Part shown: positions 47,761 to 58,900 of the stretch, in pieces
Layout: each line of letters starts with the position of its first letter
How positions within the stretch are numbered: position 1 is the first letter of the stretch
DNA from: Hedera helix
Taxonomy: Eukaryota > Streptophyta > Magnoliopsida > Apiales > Araliaceae
Length of the DNA: 64,000 nucleotides
Assembly (NCBI GenBank): GCA_947179155.2
Contig: OX359265.1
Coordinates: 5,689,501-5,753,500 of the forward strand
Reading direction: 5' to 3'
The notes under the pieces: model-generated
Databases searched by the model: none
What the model was told of the DNA's origin: nothing
The model's input: only the letters and a program-made list of their open reading frames with translations
Position numbers and translations under genes: made by a program

Positions 47761-47814
47761 AAAAGATCCGACGATGACAATGCGATAACCGTTGGGAAAA
47801 GATCCGACGATGAC

Positions 47815-48010
47815 CAAAACAATGCGATGCAATGCGATGTGCGATGCGATGTGCGATGCGATGCGATGTGCGATGCGATGCAATGTGCGATGCGATGCGA
47901 TGCGATGCGATGTGCGATTCGATATGCGATGCGATATGCGATACATCATATGAGAAGCAGTGCGATATGCGATTTCATATGCGATTTGATATGACTTTGA
48001 TTTAATATGA
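47815..48010 (+). repeat. GCGAT-type simple repeat
   Basis: A run of GCGATGCGATGTGCGAT variants decays toward ATATGCGATTTGATATG. It follows two copies of GTTGGGAAAAGATCCGACGA (about 47755-47810). It lies between the minisatellite and the 3' LTR of element 2. The long minus-strand open frame across it is a repeat artefact. Confidence 0.85.
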
Positions 48011-48248
48011 TATGCGATTTGATGTTTAAATATGCGATACGCGTTAAACAAGAGAAAAATAGTTTTGGCGAATATGCGATGCGAGTCCATTTGAGGCAGT
48101 AACCGGTAATATTAGTGTTGCATCATTAATATGTATATGTTGCATCAATGATATATATGTTGCATCATTAAAATATGTGTTGTCATCATCATGCATTGGG
48201 TGCTTACTTCTTTATCATGTTCATTTCATATGACATTACATAAACATG

Positions 48249-48263
48249 ATAAAGAGGGGCAGC
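48249..48263 (+). other. Element 2 polypurine tract
   Basis: AAAGAGGGGCAGC directly precedes the TGTAGACACCC start of the 3' LTR at 48264. Confidence 0.75.
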
Positions 48264-51200
48264 TGTAGACACCCAAATTTTGCACTTTTGTACTAACCCT
48301 GACAGGAGGGCAGAATCGTCATTTGACCTGACGAGCGAAAAGGAAGGTGGACCCCAACACAAAGTCACCCCAACGACTTACGGTTAAATCCGCCACAGCA
48401 GACAATGAGCATCAGACAAGGCAAACCGCTGATCCAGAAGAACCTGATTGGATCACCAAAGACGACAAATGGCCACTACGGTTACGATGTTCGGGGGTCT
48501 CGCTCCCCGGTGAGCAAGCGGCTGCCCAGCTCGCCGGTGAGCTGGCGGGGGTGGAAGGGGGCAACGCCCCCTGGAAGCCAAGCACAACGAGTGATTTATG
48601 TATCAAGAAATAGCTTTCCAAAATGATACCGCAAAAATTGGCGAATTAAGACCGCGTGGCACAGAAATCGAGAAAAGTATGCCGGACAGTCGCGGATGCA
48701 ACCGCGGCCACCGACAAAGGGGGCAGGTTCGCGGCTCGAGGGCGGCACACGGCAGTCGAGGCGACGGCTCAGACGGCCATAGCAGGCCCAGCCGCAGATG
48801 CATCTGCGGCCAGCCGCAGTTGCACCTGCGGCTGCCTCCGATCAGCTATACAATGCCATTTCCGCGTCCGAGAGAAAGAGAGAAGAAATTTTGAAGGTTT
48901 TATAGAGAGAAAAATGGCGGAAATAGAGAGAGAAACCTTCGGGTTTGGTCAAAAAGTGTGTGATTTCTTCTCTTTTTGTTCAATCTTCATGTTATACCTT
49001 GTATTCTACATTGGATTTGAGTGCTAGTGCGTGATTTCTATCAATATCAAGGCAAAAATTTCGATATCTTTCTTAGTGTTGGTGCATTTTGTAGATCTAT
49101 TAGATTTAATATTTCATCTTGCTTTAGTAGTGTAATTGATAAATATTTGTGTATTTGTGCATTTGTTGGGTAGATCTACTGTTAGATCCGAAAATATTTG
49201 GTGCATTGCTATTTAAGTAGTTTGATTCGGTGTATTTTGAAGTTAGATCCAATGTAGTCAATATATTGTGGATCTATGGATTAGGGACGGTTAGAGAGGA
49301 TTTATGGCGGATGGAATCTCCTCCTAACCTCCCGATGATATCACTTTAGTTTATTTTATAATTTTTACGTATGTAGCGATGGCGATGCATTTGTATTGTA
49401 TATATGTAATTTATGGGTCTTAAAGCGATGTCGAATCGAAAATCGGGTTTAAGGCCCCGTGATAATGAAATATGTGATTGTGGGTGTCTGGGGTCGTCTA
49501 GATGGCTCGCATGCCCATGGATAGCCCCGACACGTTTTGGGATGTTTGTCTTAATTTACGGCACAGAAAATGGTTTTCCAAAATAAGGCAAATAATGAAG
49601 ATTTTATAAAAGTGATCAAATTAGGATATTAGATACACGAGGTTTAAAAGGTAAAGAGTTTTGGCGAAATTTTGATCCTTGTTTGACGAAAAGGCTACGT
49701 TTGGTTTCAAAATGTCATAAAAGATGTTTTCGTGAAAAATAAATAAACGTTTTCATTAAACTTTGTGCATAGGGTTAAAGAGTTCTAGAAGTTGCCTTCA
49801 TTTTATTTATATTAACTGTTAGAAGGCAATGTATAGTCTTGATACCTATTTGACAAAAGTTTAAAAACTCTGTTTTCTATAAACGACATCTAATAAAACC
49901 CTCATCGCTTTAAAAAGTAAAATCAATCTTTATCATGAAACAAAGTCTTGTCATTTGGGTCAAAAGACGTATAAAACGCTTTCCAGATAAACACATTTGC
50001 CATATAAAATAAAAACAAACTTTTTATGCAAAACTCACCACAAACCTCCATTTAGGCACACACACACACACACACACGCAACTCATACATTTTTAGGATT
50101 TTAAAAGGATAGGAAAACATCGAGATTGCGGTAACCGTATTTCACGGAAGTCGGGGGGTGCCTAACACCTTCCCCTCACTTAAGCAAGCCCCCGAACTCT
50201 ATGAATCTCGGTTTGCGGACCAATTGAATCGGAGTCATATATGAGCCACTACGATTACGAAAACAAAATTCGGATGAGTTGGTACATCCATTTCAAAAAT
50301 ACCAACTGGCGACTCTGGTCAATTGGCTCATAAAAAATCGACATTTCAAAACCCCGTCGACACTAAGCCGACCCTTTTCAAAAAATCACATATTAGTCTA
50401 AAGGCTAAAATTGGAAAGGGCTTTTAATATTAAAAAACAAAACGACGAATGTAAGACCCCGAATTTTATGAAATATAAAATTTATTTTTCTTCATATATA
50501 TTTTCATGATACAATAAGTGGTTAAATTGATAAAGTTAAAAGTTAAGGATGTTATGTGTAAATTATATTATGTCGGACAATATTCTTTTGGTCGGGGAAT
50601 ATTCGTTCTGTCGGGGAATATTCGTACGACGGCGCCGTACGAACTAATCATTGGTGGACCCCACAAAGGTGGACCCTACAAAGAATAATTGTCGGATATA
50701 GAAAATGATATAAACAATTTTTAAAATGGTCAATGGTACTATTACTTTTAATTGTTAAAATATCCGGTGGTAAAAGAATAGTAATATACGGTATCACAAG
50801 TAGCACACGGTATTGCACAGTAGCACACGGCATTGCACAGTAGCACACGGCATTGCACAGTGTTTCGTATTATTAAACTGATAAAGTGGTTATCGTACAA
50901 TATTTGACTTTATTGTCACATGCACAATAATTTATGTTATTAAATTGATAATTGTCACAGTAGCATATGCACAGTAATTCACATTATTGAATCAATAATT
51001 GTCATAACACAGTAACGTAATCTTTCTTTTACATACTTTCTGCATTATTGTTATCTCTATTACGGTATTATTTAAACAGTTGTATTTCATTAATTAATTG
51101 ACTTGATATCTAACTCAGAAAGCCAACTACACTGTATTTATAACAATTAGTCATAATAATGAATAAGTGTGAATTATTGTTGAATAATTGAATTGATAAA

Positions 51201-53470
51201 GTTATTTGTTTATAATATAAAGTTAGGTGATATAAAATGAATGGTATAGATTAAAGATAATATAGAATTTAAAATGGATGGTGTAGATTAAAAGATGATC
51301 TTTAAATGAATGGTTTAGATTAAGGAAATCTTAAAAGATGAAATGAATGATATAGATTAAAGATAATATAGAATTTGAAATGGATGATGTAGATTAAAAG
51401 ATGATAATTAAATGAATGGTTTATCTTAAAAGATGAAATGAATGGTATGGATTAAACATTATCTTGAAATGAACGGTTTGGATTAAATTAGAAAATCTTG
51501 GTTATGATAAGATTTTTGGCTATAAATAGAGGCCTTAACTTAAGGATTTTTCATAAACTTCCTTACTTGTTCTTTCTTTCTCTCTCTAAATACTTCTTGT
51601 GAAAGTTTTCTCTAAGTGTGCTTAAGTCATCTTGAGTATTTGTGAAGATTTATAAGTGTACGTGTACTGTTCAAGTTAATCAACCTCATTTAAATCAATA
51701 TCCAGTCACGTGTTAAGGTAAAGGATTATCATTATTTGATTCTCGAAAATAATATCGTTTCTTTCTTACTCATAAGATATGTCATTTATTTCCATGTATT
51801 AATTTATGGGAATAACCTTACGGCGCGGATTTCCGCCTGTTGGTGAATAACCTTTCGTATTCATTTCTTATTAATCTCTGAGAATAACCTTACGGTGCGG
51901 ATTATCGCCTGTTTGGTGAATGACTCTTCGTATTCAATTTTTATTAAATTGTGGGAATAACCTTACGGTGCGGATTATCGCCTGTTGGTGAATAACCTTT
52001 CGTATTCATTCCTTATTAATATCTGAGAATAACCTGACTACGCGGATTACCGCATGTTTGGTGAATTACTCTTTGTATTCATTTCTTATTTGTCTCTTGT
52101 GGAAATAATTTGTTTACACGAATTATCACATGACACTTTTATTGCATATTCGTTTATAATATCAATTTCTTTCATATTCGTAAGTGATATTATTTTCCTT
52201 TATACTCATAAGGGATACCATCTTTTTCATCTTCCATTATTCAAACTTACTATGGTAAGGGATATTAATTTCCTTCACCTTTTGTTAATCAAACCTGCTA
52301 CGGTAAGGGATATTATTTTCTTTCATACACCTAAATCGAAACTTATTATGGAACTATTGCTTCTATAATTCCTGAAAATATTATATATTCCATAATAGTT
52401 GCACTTCATCATTTCAATTGAACCATCCTATTTACGTGAACCTTTCTATTGAACTGTAACCGTTATTCTGAACTGTGGATCTTGAATATCATTTTCAAAT
52501 TTCACTCCACATCATGTTGACAATTTGGACATTATTTGAATCTGTACAAAGTAAACTTCTGATACTTATTGTTTATCCTGTTTCTTCTGTTCATCATTTA
52601 TATCATTCTAATCATCCAAATTCAAGTTGTTGTGAATATCTGTGGCCGGGGGCACATATGCGATATAATTGTTGAACAGATGATAGGTTAAAGGCGATAT
52701 AATAGATTAAAGGCGATACATCTGTTCGGTGTCTTTTATGGCACGTGGTGAATGTTCTCTTTGGCCCGTAGTGCAAAGATGAACTGTTATTTGGTATGAT
52801 TATGACCAAAGGCTGAATCTGGTATAATCATGACCGTTGGTGTTATATTGAATGTCTTTGGCCCGTAGTGCAAAGATGAACTGTTGATCTGCATGATTAT
52901 GATCAGGAACTGTGAATTGTATTATCTTGACTAATGGTATTTCAGATGATAAAAGTTGATGATGTTTTTCCTAAAAAGAGAATCGAGTGGACATTATAGT
53001 CTGCATTATTCTTCTAATAGATTGCTCATTCCGCTGTTATTATTGATCTGAACGTTGTTTAAGAATTTAACTGCAGTTTTTGATACAAACCTTGTAGTCT
53101 ATTATATTCTATCAAGAACTCAACTGTTGAAGGCTAACGATAATTTACTTGTCATTATCTTAGTCATGATATTCTTTACTGGGCTATTTGAGCTCACCCT
53201 TTCTTTTGTTCCATTATTTTTCAGAAAATGAGAGAGTAGCCGGGTCTAGCAAGGGAATGGAGTGACGGTCCGAGTGATAACTATTGTAGTCTTCACATGT
53301 TGTATATAGTGTGACAATAATTATGAAAACTTAGTTGTGTATTATTATACACTGTATTGTTGAACGTTATTCTATCTTGTAATAATTTTGTTGTAGTCTT
53401 TTGACGACTCAAGTTTGGGCTGTATGAGCCTAGATTTGGGGGCGTCACAACGAAAATCCCGGCGTCGACA
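48264..53470 (+). repeat. Element 2 3' LTR, interrupted by a solo LTR
   Basis: The LTR sequence is 48264-50449 plus 53455-53470. The interruption (50450-53449) is flanked by ACGAA duplicates. Joined, it is about 2,200 bp and matches 28427-30626 with about 30 substitutions plus a longer (AC)n run near 50056. Confidence 0.9.
50450..53449 (+). repeat. Solo LTR of the element 3 family inside the element 2 3' LTR
   Basis: 3,000 bp, TGTAAGACCCCG to GGGGGCGTCACA, flanked by ACGAA at 50445-50449 and 53450-53454. There is no internal retrotransposon sequence. It keeps the full 97-bp spacer missing from the 39262-42164 copy and has three 20-bp units. A perfect target duplication shows that a complete element once inserted here and then lost its interior through LTR-LTR recombination. 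Confidence 0.93.
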
Positions 53471-53790
53471 ATTATTATCGGTATTATTATTATTATTATT
53501 ACTATTATTATAATTATTATTGTTATTATTATATTTATTATTATTGAAAAATTATATTAAAATTAGATTAAAATTTCAAAAATAAAAATATTATTATTAG
53601 AGAAATTATAAAATTATTATTATAATTATTATTGTTATTACTATTATCAGTATTATTATTATTAATATAATTATTATTATAATTATTATTATTATTACTA
53701 TTATTATTATTTTTATTACTATTATTATTGAATATAATACTCAACTGTTATATTAATTATACCGTGCCTTCAGGCACGAGTTATCCCTAG
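53471..53790 (+). mobile_element. Helitron B, 3' block
   Basis: It resumes with the ATTAT duplication, continues the (ATT)n arm as in Helitron A, and ends with the CGTGCC/GGCACG hairpin and CTAG. The next base is T, so the original insertion site reads A|T (13791/53791). Confidence 0.88.
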
Positions 53791-55684
53791 TAATATATAT
53801 GGAAGAGAAAAGGGGATTAAGATATTAAAAAAATAGGAGATAAAAGTAGCGTTGAGATATTTATTACTTTAATTAATATATTTTAGAGCCTACTCTCGCT
53901 TTAACTACTCTCCATAATTTAAAACTATAAGTACATTTTAATTTTTTGAAATTAATTTGTTTATTTTTAAATATTAAAAATTGATATGGTTTCAATTAAA
54001 TTAAAAAAAAAACAAATATGATAATTATTAGTTTTTTTTAGTTAATTTACAATTATTATAATTGAATGAATTTCTCTATTTTTTTTTTATAAATAAAATA
54101 GGTTCTCAAATTATTTTTGTATTAATTTTGAAATTTGAAATTTCATAAGCTAATTTTATTAATTTAAAATATATTGCTTGGATTCATTTTATTTATTTAT
54201 TATTATTTATTAGATTTTTTATTTTTTTTGCTAATTTGACTCGTATTAAAAAAATTATTAGTCGCTCTTGTTACGTGATATTTCACACCATTCATGTGCT
54301 GTCATTTCAGCGCTTAAAGTGGACCATATCACTTTGAATCACTGAACAATTATTCTAAGAATTGAATTTCTAATCTCATAAATATCATAAGTTAAGTAAT
54401 ACTATTCGACCTTTAATATTTATTTATTAGATTTTTGGATTATAAAAAAACTCTGACTCCAACGAAACAGTTGAAGGTCCAAAGTAAACCCAAATGCAAA
54501 AGAAATAAATGTGGGAGAAATAAATTCGTGTGAGCCCAAATGTGTGAACCCAATTGCCATTAATTGAAGCGTCTTTATTCTTTAGTAGGCCCACCACAAC
54601 TGCTCACGTGTCAGCATCTGAAAAAGGGGCTTTTATTAAAAAAGCAGGATAAATTTTTCGTCATAGGAGTAGTATTTTGAAATTCTTGACACCTTAGATT
54701 GGAGAAATTATTAAACAATTTCAATGAGATTGCGTTAATAATAACCGTTGGATTTGCACAAAATTGTTCGTTCCACCCGTCGAAAGTAAATTTCTGTCTG
54801 AGGAAGACGAGCAAATATATTTACACCGAATTTCTAGATTCACTCCTACCTCACCAGTATAGTGGGAACTGTTGAACTGGGATTTTTTTTTCTTTCAAAT
54901 TTTAATTTCCCCGTCTCAAATTCTAGTTCAACTTCACTATTGTTGAATCTACGTCAATGCCCAGTTCCACTGTACGTACTGTTGATCCTTTTCTTTAAGT
55001 TGATTACAGGTATGGGCATCTCTAGATCGAGATGGATTTTTCCCATTGTCACTGTTTTTACCTGTTCTAATTTGTTACTAGATTTTGGTAATCTGCTTTA
55101 CATTCTGTGATCCGTGGTAGCAATAAAGGGAGGTTCCCTGTTTTTTCATTTTTGGTTTTTATGAATGAATGATTTGGGTAGATCTAATTATGTTTCATGT
55201 GTTTATGGGGCGCTTCATTGATTATAACGCCCACTTATGCTAAGAATTAAATCTGGTGTGGGGCCAAAATGGGGTTCTGGAAGAGTTTTTTTCCGTCCAT
55301 TCTTCTGTTGATTTCAATCGGCTTTTCGTCATCTGAAGTTGCCTCACTTTATGGGTTGAATTTGATTTATAAATAGAACCAGGAGGTCAGATTCCTTATC
55401 TTTATATATTTTGGTATCAGTATGGCTATGATTTTAGTATGTAAACGAGTTTTCTATCTGTTGGCATTGTAGTCTTGAGATTGGCTGATTTGATATTGAT
55501 ATCTTGTGCTTGTTTTTAAGTACTTGAGGTTGATTTAGCACTTGTAAAAGGAATTCCTACTAGGTAAACTTTAAACTACTATTATATTATGGTGAATGAG
55601 GGTAATGTTAATGTAACAACTATCTAATCAATGAACTTGAAAAGCTATTTGGTGTGCTTGCTGTCTATTTTTCTCCCTCGCAAC

Positions 55685-55718
<34 letters not shown>

Positions 55719-55943
55719 CAACCCACCCACCCACCCACATTTACAAGTTGTAATGCTGTAGAAGTAATTTTATTGATTAACTTGTATTGTTAACACAAAG
55801 GTGATTTGGGTCATTGAGATTATTCTAGTTTTTAGAGTTTTCTTGCTGAATATCATAACTTCAAGCTTTGTTTGTAATTCTTAGGTAGGCGTGAAGGATG
55901 GAAGTCTGTCTATGCACCTCAAGATATTTGAAATGACTTTAAC
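53791..55943. other. Intergenic region and leader of the PGAP1-like gene
   Basis: AT-rich and without recognisable genes up to about 54800. A leader exon may end at a CAG|GTATGG donor near 55008 and resume after TTCTTAG near 55884. A 12-codon upstream ORF (55898-55936) precedes the main AUG at 55944. A poly(C) run lies at 55686-55717 in the proposed leader intron. Confidence 0.4.
55686..55717. repeat. Poly(C) run, 32 bases
   Basis: An uninterrupted run of 32 C, followed by a (CCCA)n tract to about 55738. It lies in the probable leader intron of the PGAP1-like gene. The complementary strand is a poly(G) run able to form quadruplexes. Run length may be uncertain because of sequencing error. 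Confidence 0.85.
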
Positions 55944-58900
55944 ATGGCAATAAAAGCCAAGTCAACAATGCAAGGTTTCAAACCAATGTTTAGAGTAGCA
56001 GTTCTGATAGTTATTTCTGTAGGGATCACTTTTGCTTCTATATATGGTATGCTAAAGCCAATTTCAAATGGTTGTACCATGACATACATGTATCCTACTT
56101 ACGTCCCAATTTCATCGCCAAAAAATGTGTCATCTGCAAAGTATGGTTTGTACTTGTATCATGAAGGATGGCAAAAGATTGATTTCAACGAACATCTTAA
56201 GAAGCTCAGTGGCAATCCAGTCCTATTTATCCCTGGGAATGGTGGTAGCTACAAACAGGCAAGCTCATGCTTATCTTTTGTCAAACTCAATGACATTTTG
56301 TGCTATTTCTGGCTGCTTCTACCTATGTGAATCTTTGATTTTGCAAAAGCCTTATGTAAACATGCTAATTCAAGTGCAGACATGTTGCAAGCGATGGAAC
56401 ACGTTGTAAAGTATTGATTAGGTGCTTCTAATACTATATATGTTCATATTTCTGTTAACCTCAGTTTAATTTATTTCAGTGTAAAAGTCAAAATTCCTTT
56501 TTGTAGCTTGGTGTTTGCCAAGCAAAGATTCAACAACTGATTTTATCAATCTAAGAATAATTTTAAGGTTCTTTATAATAGCTCCAGTTACTACTTCTGT
56601 TGCAGATACATCAACAATAAAACTCCTAGTACCTATAAGGCATGTTTTATGTGTTCCTATGTACATAAAAGACAATTACTCTCATTGTGCTGCTTTAGTT
56701 GCTTTCCTTTCCTTTCTGGGATGTCCCAAAAGTAATCTTATGTGATTTTTGTCTTATATGAATTTTACCCACTTGCCCATTGTTTTATTTTCTATGGTAT
56801 TTAAGATGGGGTCCATTAGAAAGCGAGTTTGCATTCTGCAACTTGTTTAAATTTTTCTTACTGTGCCAACTATATAGTACACGTTTATAAAGTAAAGGAC
56901 GCAATTAACGTGGGACAATGGGAGTTTTATATTTTCTTTATGACATTATGAACTTCCACTTGTAGAGAATGTTAGCTATTAGAGTAAGTAGACTTTTGCA
57001 TCAATTTATTTCTGGTAGTGGTATGTGAGATTTGATATATATGTACTATTCATTAGTCTATTTTTTTAGGAGTGAGTACTCATTATTTTGTTGGTTAAGT
57101 AGCCAATTCATCTAAAAGTTTAAGTTGTTAGATAGAGGCCCAAACCCCAGTAACGTGCGGCAGAATAATTTGAACCTAAGACCTGCACCCAAAACATTAA
57201 TACCATGTTAAGTAATCAACTCATCGAAAAGCTTAAGCTGTTAGAGAGAGGCCTAAACAATGTGCATCAAGCTTACAATATCTTTAATGCTTTCCAAGGA
57301 AAATATGATATCATAAACTTGGTGATCTCACCTTGTTAATAGGACTTGATCTTGAACGTTACGTACTTCAGAGTTTCCTAATATATGTAAGCCTATGATG
57401 TTGGGGATTTAGTATTAAATTAAATTGTTGCATTATATTATGTATTTTCTTGGTCTTATTTTTGTTGAGTTTTTCATTTTCATTCTCACACAGGTAAGAT
57501 CCTTGGCGGCAGAGTCTGAAAGGGCTTATCAAGGAGGCCCACTTGAGCATCTGCTTTACCAAGAAGCTTCCCTAAGTCTTGTAGAGGATGGAGTGAATAT
57601 GAATGTAAATGGTCTTTCAGTACCCACCCAATTTAGTTCCATCCTTGACTGGTTTGCTGTGGATCTTGAAGGTGAACATTCTGCGATGGATGGTCAGATA
57701 CTTGAAGAACACACAGAATATGTAGTATATGCTATTCACAGGGTATTACTTTTTTCACTTTTCAATAAATTTCCTGAACTAGTTTGTGGAAGGTGGACCA
57801 CTGCTAATTATAGTATTTGACGTGCAATTTTAGGTATATGATAAACTAAATCTAAATTCCTTCTCCCTCATGTTTCTATTATTACTTTTCTCCTTTGCAT
57901 TAAATTGTTAAAACCTCTTTCAGATTTTAATTTTGATGATACTTTCATAGTATCAGTGGCATTCTCGTTTTTTGTTTCATTATGTTCTTATTATCTTATA
58001 AACATGTCATTAAGAAATTGAAAGGTCCTATACTTCTACTCTGGTGGTAGGTATATTTAGTCTTCCAGATGTTTTGTACTGAATTAAGGGAGCTTTGATC
58101 ACTAGATTTGAGCTCATTTGAGGGATCTAGTTTGATAAGTACATTTGAGGCTGACATTTTAAAATGTAATAACTTTTTTTTTAATTACTTCATAAGTAGA
58201 GCTGCCATGGCCTACCTATGCTTGAAATACTCCACAAAGCCTTATTGGGGTAAGAAACAACAATCTTGTTTTGCCTTTCTAATCTTCTTAAAGCAATATA
58301 TTCTATGTGACCACGGGTTGACCTAAATGGCCTACGTATGCTTGAGATACTTAACAAAACCTTATTTGAGCAACTTGGGTTCAGAAACTAGAATCTTGTT
58401 TTTCCGTTCTTATCTAATTAAAGCAATATATTCTATGAAACCATGTTGTGTTATGGCATTCTGCTATCTCCCATCCAAGTTAATGTGATCTTTCCTTTTT
58501 CCTAGAGCTACTATCAATATTGATCATGCCTCTTCATCAGTGGCACACATATGTGCCTATGATATATATCTTCTAAATGTTAAATATAATTCGCAAATTA
58601 TCCCCAGTAGAGCTATTTCTAAGTTCTCATGAATGTGTGAATCTCTAATTCAATTGTTCCCTGTTTTACCATGAATCCACCTTAACAATGCATTTTTTTC
58701 CGCACTTATGTTATGAACATTCTGTTCCATAGAGCACAAGCGAGGTAAAAATGCATCAGTCAACCTTGATTGTTGTATTGTTTTTGTTTCTTTTGGTTGT
58801 TTTCCGAGTAGTTTTGTAGTTCCTACAGTTTCTGAAGGTTTTGGTTAGTATGGATTCTTACGGTTGTTTCATGCCTTAATTCTCAGTATTTACATGAAGA

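Larger units (their letters stand above)
28427..53470 (+). mobile_element. Element 2: non-autonomous Tat/Ogre-like LTR retrotransposon, interrupted by element 3 and a solo LTR
   Basis: It is bounded by the duplication ATTAT (28422-28426 and 53471-53475). LTRs of about 2.2 kb start TGTAGACACCC and end GTCGACA. Its own DNA outside the LTRs is about 6.9 kb (30627-31400 plus about 42170-48263). That interior contains a decayed gag start, a zinc-knuckle-like segment and long tandem repeats, but no recognisable PR, RT, RNase H or INT. The PBS and the U5 stretch GGGTGCCTAACACCTTCCC resemble Tat/Ogre-lineage elements. It must have moved using proteins supplied in trans. Confidence 0.8.
15389..53790 (+). 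mobile_element. Non-autonomous Helitron, copy B, split by nested retrotransposons
   Basis: Copy B begins TCTATATAATAAAAC directly after the CTAG of copy A. It ends with the same hairpin plus CTAG at 53787-53790, followed by T. Its own sequence survives in three blocks: 15389-15669, 27452-28426 and 53471-53790. These total about 1,570 bp once one copy of each target duplication is removed, close to the 1,597 bp of copy A. Element 1 interrupts the first boundary and element 2 the second. Confidence 0.85.

Noticed and set aside
47734..48090. Minus-strand 118-codon ORF rich in HRIAS/RIAYR repeats
   Set aside because: It is a translation of the GCGAT simple repeat and has no independent support.
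56259..56330. In-frame continuation of PGAP1-like exon 1 past 56258
   Set aside because: The protein family continues SYKQ-VRS at 57494. The read-through sequence is intronic.
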